This document shows, in pieces, positions 60,952 to 64,000 of a stretch of DNA of 64,000 nucleotides. Source of the stretch: Novosphingobium sp. 9U (GTDB lineage Bacteria; Pseudomonadota; Alphaproteobacteria; Sphingomonadales; Sphingomonadaceae); contig NZ_LR732469.1 of assembly GCF_902506425.1 (NCBI RefSeq), positions 62,001 through 126,000 of the forward strand, in the 5' to 3' direction. Both the position numbers and the translations under genes were made by a program. The notes under the pieces were generated by a model. That model ran no database searches. It was not told the DNA's origin and was given only the letters and a program-made list of their open reading frames with translations. How positions within the stretch are numbered: the stretch's first letter is position 1; every line of letters starts with the position of its first letter.

Positions 60952-61901
60952 GGCGACTTCGCCTTTGCGCGCGCGTCGGTCAGGGCCTCGGCAATGATTG
61001 CCTCGACCAAGTCGGGATAGTCCATGCCGCAAGCCTTGGCCTGTTCCGGCACCAGGCTGAGCGGAGTCATGCCCGGCTGCGTGTTGACCTCCAGCAGGAA
61101 CAGCCCTTCGGCACCCTGCTCGTCGTCCCACCGGAAGTCGGAGCGGCTCGTTCCCTTGCAGCCCAGCAGCTTGTGTGCGCGCAAGGCGATGTCCTTGCAG
61201 GCTTGGGTAATCTCGTCCGGGATCTCGGCGGGGCAGACGTGCTCGGTCATGCCCTCCGTGTACTTGGCGTCAAAATCGTAGAAGCCTGACTTGGGCTTGA
61301 GTTCGGTTACCAGAAGCGCGCGATCTCCGATCACGGCCGTCGTCAGCTCGCGCCCGCGGATGAATGGCTCGGCGAGCAGCTGGTCAAAGTCCTGCCACGG
61401 ACCCTTCGCGCCGCGAGCGATCGGGTTGCCGTAGTTTCCCTCAGCAGTGACGATTGCAACGCCGACCGACGAGCCTTCGTTCACCGGCTTGAGCACATAT
61501 GGCCGGGGCAGCGGATCGCGCTCGAAGATCTCCTCGCAGGCGACGATGCGACCACCGGGCATGGGGATACCGTGCGGCACGAGCGCCTGCTTGGTCAGCT
61601 CCTTGTCGATGGCGATCACCGAGGTCGCGAGGCCCGAGTGCGTGTAGGTCAGGCCCATCAGGTCCATCATGCCCTGGACGGTGCCGTCCTCACCCGGCGC
61701 GCCGTGGAGCGCGTTGAACACGACGTCGGGCTTGGCTTCGGCGAGCTTCACCGCCACGTCGCGACCCATGTCGAGCCGGGTGACGCGGTGGCCCTTGCTC
61801 TCCAGCGCCTTGGCCACGCCCTCTCCGCTCATCAGCGAGACCGGCCGCTCGTTCGACCAGCCGCCCATGAGCACCACGACGTGGAGTTTGGGGAGCGTCA
61901 T
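60948..61901 (-). CDS. ddl: D-alanine--D-alanine ligase
   Basis: 317 residues, ATP-grasp ligase. N-terminal VVVLMGGWSNERPVSLMSGEGVAKAL, ATP-binding YVLKPVNEGSSVGVAIV, omega-loop region LLAEPFIRGRELTTAVIG and the catalytic end LLEVNTQPGMTPLSLVPEQA. It makes D-Ala-D-Ala for the peptidoglycan precursor. Its stop overlaps the ftsQ start. A 145-base palindromic repeat fills the gap between its start and murB. Confidence 0.96.
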   Translation of the reverse strand: MTLPKLHVVVLMGGWSNERPVSLMSGEGVAKALESKGHRVTRLDMGRDVAVKLAEAKPDVVFNALHGAPGEDGTVQGMMDLMGLTYTHSGLATSVIAIDKELTKQALVPHGIPMPGGRIVACEEIFERDPLPRPYVLKPVNEGSSVGVAIVTAEGNYGNPIARGAKGPWQDFDQLLAEPFIRGRELTTAVIGDRALLVTELKPKSGFYDFDAKYTEGMTEHVCPAEIPDEITQACKDIALRAHKLLGCKGTSRSDFRWDDEQGAEGLFLLEVNTQPGMTPLSLVPEQAKACGMDYPDLVEAIIAEALTDARAKAKSP

Positions 61902-61903
61902 GC

Positions 61904-62048
61904 TGTCCTCCCCGGCACGGGGAGGGGGACCGCGCGAAGCGTGGTGGAGGGGACTCGCGTCCAGGCGCCATGCACGAGGGACTGCTCGATGCCGAGAGTC
62001 CCCTCCACCGCCGTGCCGGCGGTCCCCCTCCCCGTGCCGGGCAGGACA
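61904..62048. repeat. Long palindromic intergenic repeat, copy 3 (between murB and ddl)
   Basis: 145 bases. Outer arms TGTCCTCCCCGGCACGGGGA and the complement TCCCCGTGCCGGGCAGGACA are nearly perfect, inner arms GTGGTGGAGGGGACTC and GAGTCCCCTCCACC also pair. Same element design as at 24617-24754 and 36070-36208. It lies inside the dcw operon immediately upstream of the ddl ATG (2 bases), so it must form part of the mRNA leader of ddl. Confidence 0.8.
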
Positions 62049-62061
62049 TGCGACGCCATAC

Positions 62062-63024
62062 TCACTTCGTACCCACCCTTTGTATCTCCCACTCGAGCTC
62101 CACGCCCGAGTTGTCCTTCACGCGCCGGCGCACTTCCTCGCCCAGCGCCTCGATCTCGGCGCTGGTCGCGGTGCCGGTGTTGATGAGGAAATTGGTATGC
62201 TTCTCGCTGACCTGCGCGCCGCCGAGGCTCAGCCCGCGACAGCCCGCACGATCGACCAGCTCCCAAGCCTTCTCACCGGGCGGGTTCTTGAAGGTCGAAC
62301 CACCCGTTTTGGAGCGCAGCGGCTGCGAGGCCTCGCGGCTGGCGGAGATGCGGTCCATCTCGGCCTGGATCGCGGCCGGCTCACCGGGGCGACCCTGGAA
62401 CCGCGCGGCGACGACGATCGCACCTTCTGGAAGCTCGGAATGCCGGTAGGTGTAATGCAGGTTGTGGTTGGCTAGCGTGGCCAGCTCGCCCGAGCGCAAG
62501 ACGACATCGCAGTCGACGAGGATGTCCTTGACCTCGCCGCCATAAGCGCCGCCGTTCATCCGCACGAACCCGCCGACGGTGCCGGGGATCGAGCGGAGGA
62601 ACTCGACACCAGCGATGCCGGCATCGCGTGCGGTGGAAGAGACCAGGATGCCCGAGGCCCCGCCGCCGCACTCCAGCGTGACGTCGTCGAGCCGGCGCAC
62701 TTGCGCAAAGGCCTTGCCAAGCCGCACCACCACGCCCGGAACTCCGCCGTCGCGCACGATCATGTTGGAGCCGAGGCCAAGTGCCATGACCGGCACCGCC
62801 GGGTCGAGCCCGCGCAGGAACGCCTGCAGATCGGCCAAGTCTTTTGGCTCGAACAGCCACTCGGCAACGCCGCCCGACTTGAACCAGACGAGCGGGGCCA
62901 GTGGCGCCTCAGGAGTAAGCTTTCCCCTCACCCCGTTCGTGTCGAGCGAAGTCGAGACACGCTGGCCTAGCGCTGCCGTGTCTCGACTGCGCTCGACACG
63001 AACGGAGGTGGGCTCCTGGCCCAT
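62062..63024 (-). CDS. murB: UDP-N-acetylenolpyruvoylglucosamine reductase
   Basis: 320 residues. FAD-binding ALGLGSNMIVRDGGVPGVVVRLG, SIPGTVGGFVRMNGGAYGGEVKDILV and the catalytic-serine region KTGGSTFKNPPGEKAWELVDRAGCRGLSLGGAQVSEKHTNFLIN are intact. It reduces enolpyruvyl-UDP-GlcNAc to UDP-MurNAc. ATG 63024 overlaps the murC stop as ATGA and fixes the start. Residues 7-31 (VRVERSRDT...RVSTSLDTNG) are encoded by the same palindromic element seen in the tyrosine autokinase gene and form an N-terminal extension before the normal MurB core (PLVWFKSGGVAEW). Confidence 0.95.
   Translation of the reverse strand: MGQEPTSVRVERSRDTAALGQRVSTSLDTNGVRGKLTPEAPLAPLVWFKSGGVAEWLFEPKDLADLQAFLRGLDPAVPVMALGLGSNMIVRDGGVPGVVVRLGKAFAQVRRLDDVTLECGGGASGILVSSTARDAGIAGVEFLRSIPGTVGGFVRMNGGAYGGEVKDILVDCDVVLRSGELATLANHNLHYTYRHSELPEGAIVVAARFQGRPGEPAAIQAEMDRISASREASQPLRSKTGGSTFKNPPGEKAWELVDRAGCRGLSLGGAQVSEKHTNFLINTGTATSAEIEALGEEVRRRVKDNSGVELEWEIQRVGTK
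62933..63005 (-). repeat. Protein-coding palindromic element, copy 2 (inside murB)
   Basis: 73 bases with arms CCGTTCGTGTCGAGCGAAGT... and ...CTCGACACGAACGG around a 15-base centre. It has the same length, arm sequence and reading frame as the copy at 6318-6390. It lies only 19 bases after the murB start codon. Confidence 0.85.
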
Positions 63025-64000
63025 CAGGCGGTGACCCGCTCGCCGATTGCGCTCGCGAGCCCGGCGGCCCACTTGGTGATGTCGCCGGCGCCCAGGCATA
63101 CGACCATGTCGCCCGGCCGCGCCGTGCGCGCCAAGGCCTCAGCCAAGTCATCGGCGCCGCTCACGACATGCGCATCGCGATGTCCGCGCGCCTTTAGGCC
63201 AGCCACCAGCGTTTCCGCATCGACACCGTCGATCGGCGCCTCACCCGCAGCATAGACCGGCGTCACGTAGACGGCGTCGGCATCGTTGAAGGCGGTCTGG
63301 AACTCCTCCATCAGGTCGCGCAGGCGGGTGAACCGGTGCGGCTGCACGACCGCGAGCACCCTGCCGCGCACACCCTCGCGCGCGGCCGCGAGCACGGCGC
63401 GGATCTCGACCGGATGATGGCCGTAGTCGTCGATCACGGTCACGCCGTTGACCTCGCCCACCTTGGTGAAGCGTCGCTTGACCCCTCCGAAGCCGGCGAA
63501 GCCGCCGCGTACGATCTCATCGTCGCAACCCATCTCGATGGCGACGGCGATGGCGGCCAGCGCGTTCTGGACGTTGTGACGGCCGGGCATCGGCAGTTCG
63601 ATGCCTTCGATCCGGCGCTGCTCGCCATCGCGCTCGCGCACCACGACGTCGAAGCGGTTGCCGCCCGGCACCGGCGTCACCGCCTCGCCGCGCACATCCG
63701 CCTGCGCGGAGAAACCGTAGGTGATCACCCGCCGATCACGCACGCGAGAGATCACAGCTTGCACTTCGGGGTGGTCGATGCACAGCACCGCCGCGCCGTA
63801 GAACGGCACGTTCTCGATGAACTCGACGAAGCACTCCTTGACCTTGTCGAAGCTGCCGTAGTGTTCGAGGTGCTCGGGATCGATGTTGGTGACGACCGCG
63901 ATGGTGCCGTCCAGCCGCAGGAACGAGCCGTCGCTCTCGTCCGCCTCGACCACCATCCAGTCGCTGGCGCCCAGGCGCGCGTTGGAACCGTAGGAGTTGA
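63024..64000 (-). CDS. murC: UDP-N-acetylmuramate--L-alanine ligase, N-terminus outside window
   Basis: About 325 C-terminal residues are visible; the frame runs on past 64000. [37 protein letters not shown] is the Mur-ligase central domain, [20 protein letters not shown] the hinge before the C-terminal domain, and [21 protein letters not shown] and [13 protein letters not shown] are typical of MurC. It adds L-alanine to UDP-MurNAc. The stop overlaps the murB ATG. Confidence 0.96.
   Translation of the reverse strand, partial: NSYGSNARLGASDWMVVEADESDGSFLRLDGTIAVVTNIDPEHLEHYGSFDKVKECFVEFIENVPFYGAAVLCIDHPEVQAVISRVRDRRVITYGFSAQADVRGEAVTPVPGGNRFDVVVRERDGEQRRIEGIELPMPGRHNVQNALAAIAVAIEMGCDDEIVRGGFAGFGGVKRRFTKVGEVNGVTVIDDYGHHPVEIRAVLAAAREGVRGRVLAVVQPHRFTRLRDLMEEFQTAFNDADAVYVTPVYAAGEAPIDGVDAETLVAGLKARGHRDAHVVSGADDLAEALARTARPGDMVVCLGAGDITKWAAGLASAIGERVTA

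Overview
The window is GC-rich DNA (by eye about two thirds G+C; not computed) from an alphaproteobacterium, most likely a member of the Sphingomonadales close to Novosphingobium. Three things support this. It carries an exosortase-A (XrtA/EpsH1) type exopolysaccharide locus with a full set of associated proteins. The dcw order murC-murB-ddl-ftsQ-ftsA-ftsZ is alphaproteobacterial. It also holds several families of short palindromic repeats of the sphingomonad kind. The lineage is inferred from gene content, not from an rRNA gene.

Region 1 (1-17.2 kb) is the XrtA-associated polysaccharide locus. On the minus strand, reading right to left, it has an outer-membrane export lipoprotein, a chain-length determinant, a tyrosine autokinase, an outer-membrane beta-barrel, an ATPase, a polysaccharide deacetylase, a FemAB-like protein and the start of a glycosyltransferase. 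Most joints overlap by a few bases. The exosortase itself lies outside the window. A hypothetical secreted protein and a complete IS1111-type insertion sequence separate this from a second module of unknown chemistry: a PLP decarboxylase and acyl-CoA ligase on the minus strand, diverging from a GNAT, an acyl carrier protein and two alpha/beta hydrolases on the plus strand.

Region 2 (17.2-31.3 kb) is mostly metabolism. It has a small outer-membrane barrel, trxB, a histidine phosphatase coupled to an NAD(P)H-hydrate dehydratase, and an IclR-linked pair (APH-like phosphotransferase and acyl-CoA ligase). A ScfR/RamB-type regulator diverges from isocitrate lyase across a clear inverted repeat. A three-gene type III polyketide synthase operon (synthase, methyltransferase, flavoprotein) closes the region.

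Region 3 (31.3-47.9 kb) holds a PAS-GGDEF-EAL protein, a TetR-ferredoxin-cytochrome P450 unit with a candidate operator, an alpha/beta hydrolase, a MATE transporter, a lone ModA-like protein, an EmrAB-NodT tripartite efflux operon with a divergent TetR, and a 1147-residue acyltransferase/acyl-ACP synthetase fusion.

Region 4 (47.9-64 kb) is core housekeeping. It has an NAD(P)-dependent epimerase coupled to proB, obgE, tRNA-Ala(CGC), a lipoprotein, a Bax-inhibitor-1 family protein, proC, a YbjN protein, a TPR/SPOR protein, and the ftsZ-ftsA-ftsQ-ddl-murB-murC division and peptidoglycan cluster (murC is cut by the window end).

The most unusual observation is a palindrome of about 73 bp inserted in frame in two unrelated genes (the tyrosine autokinase and murB), read in the same orientation and frame both times, like the Rickettsia palindromic elements. 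A second, larger palindromic repeat (about 140 bp) occurs three times between genes.
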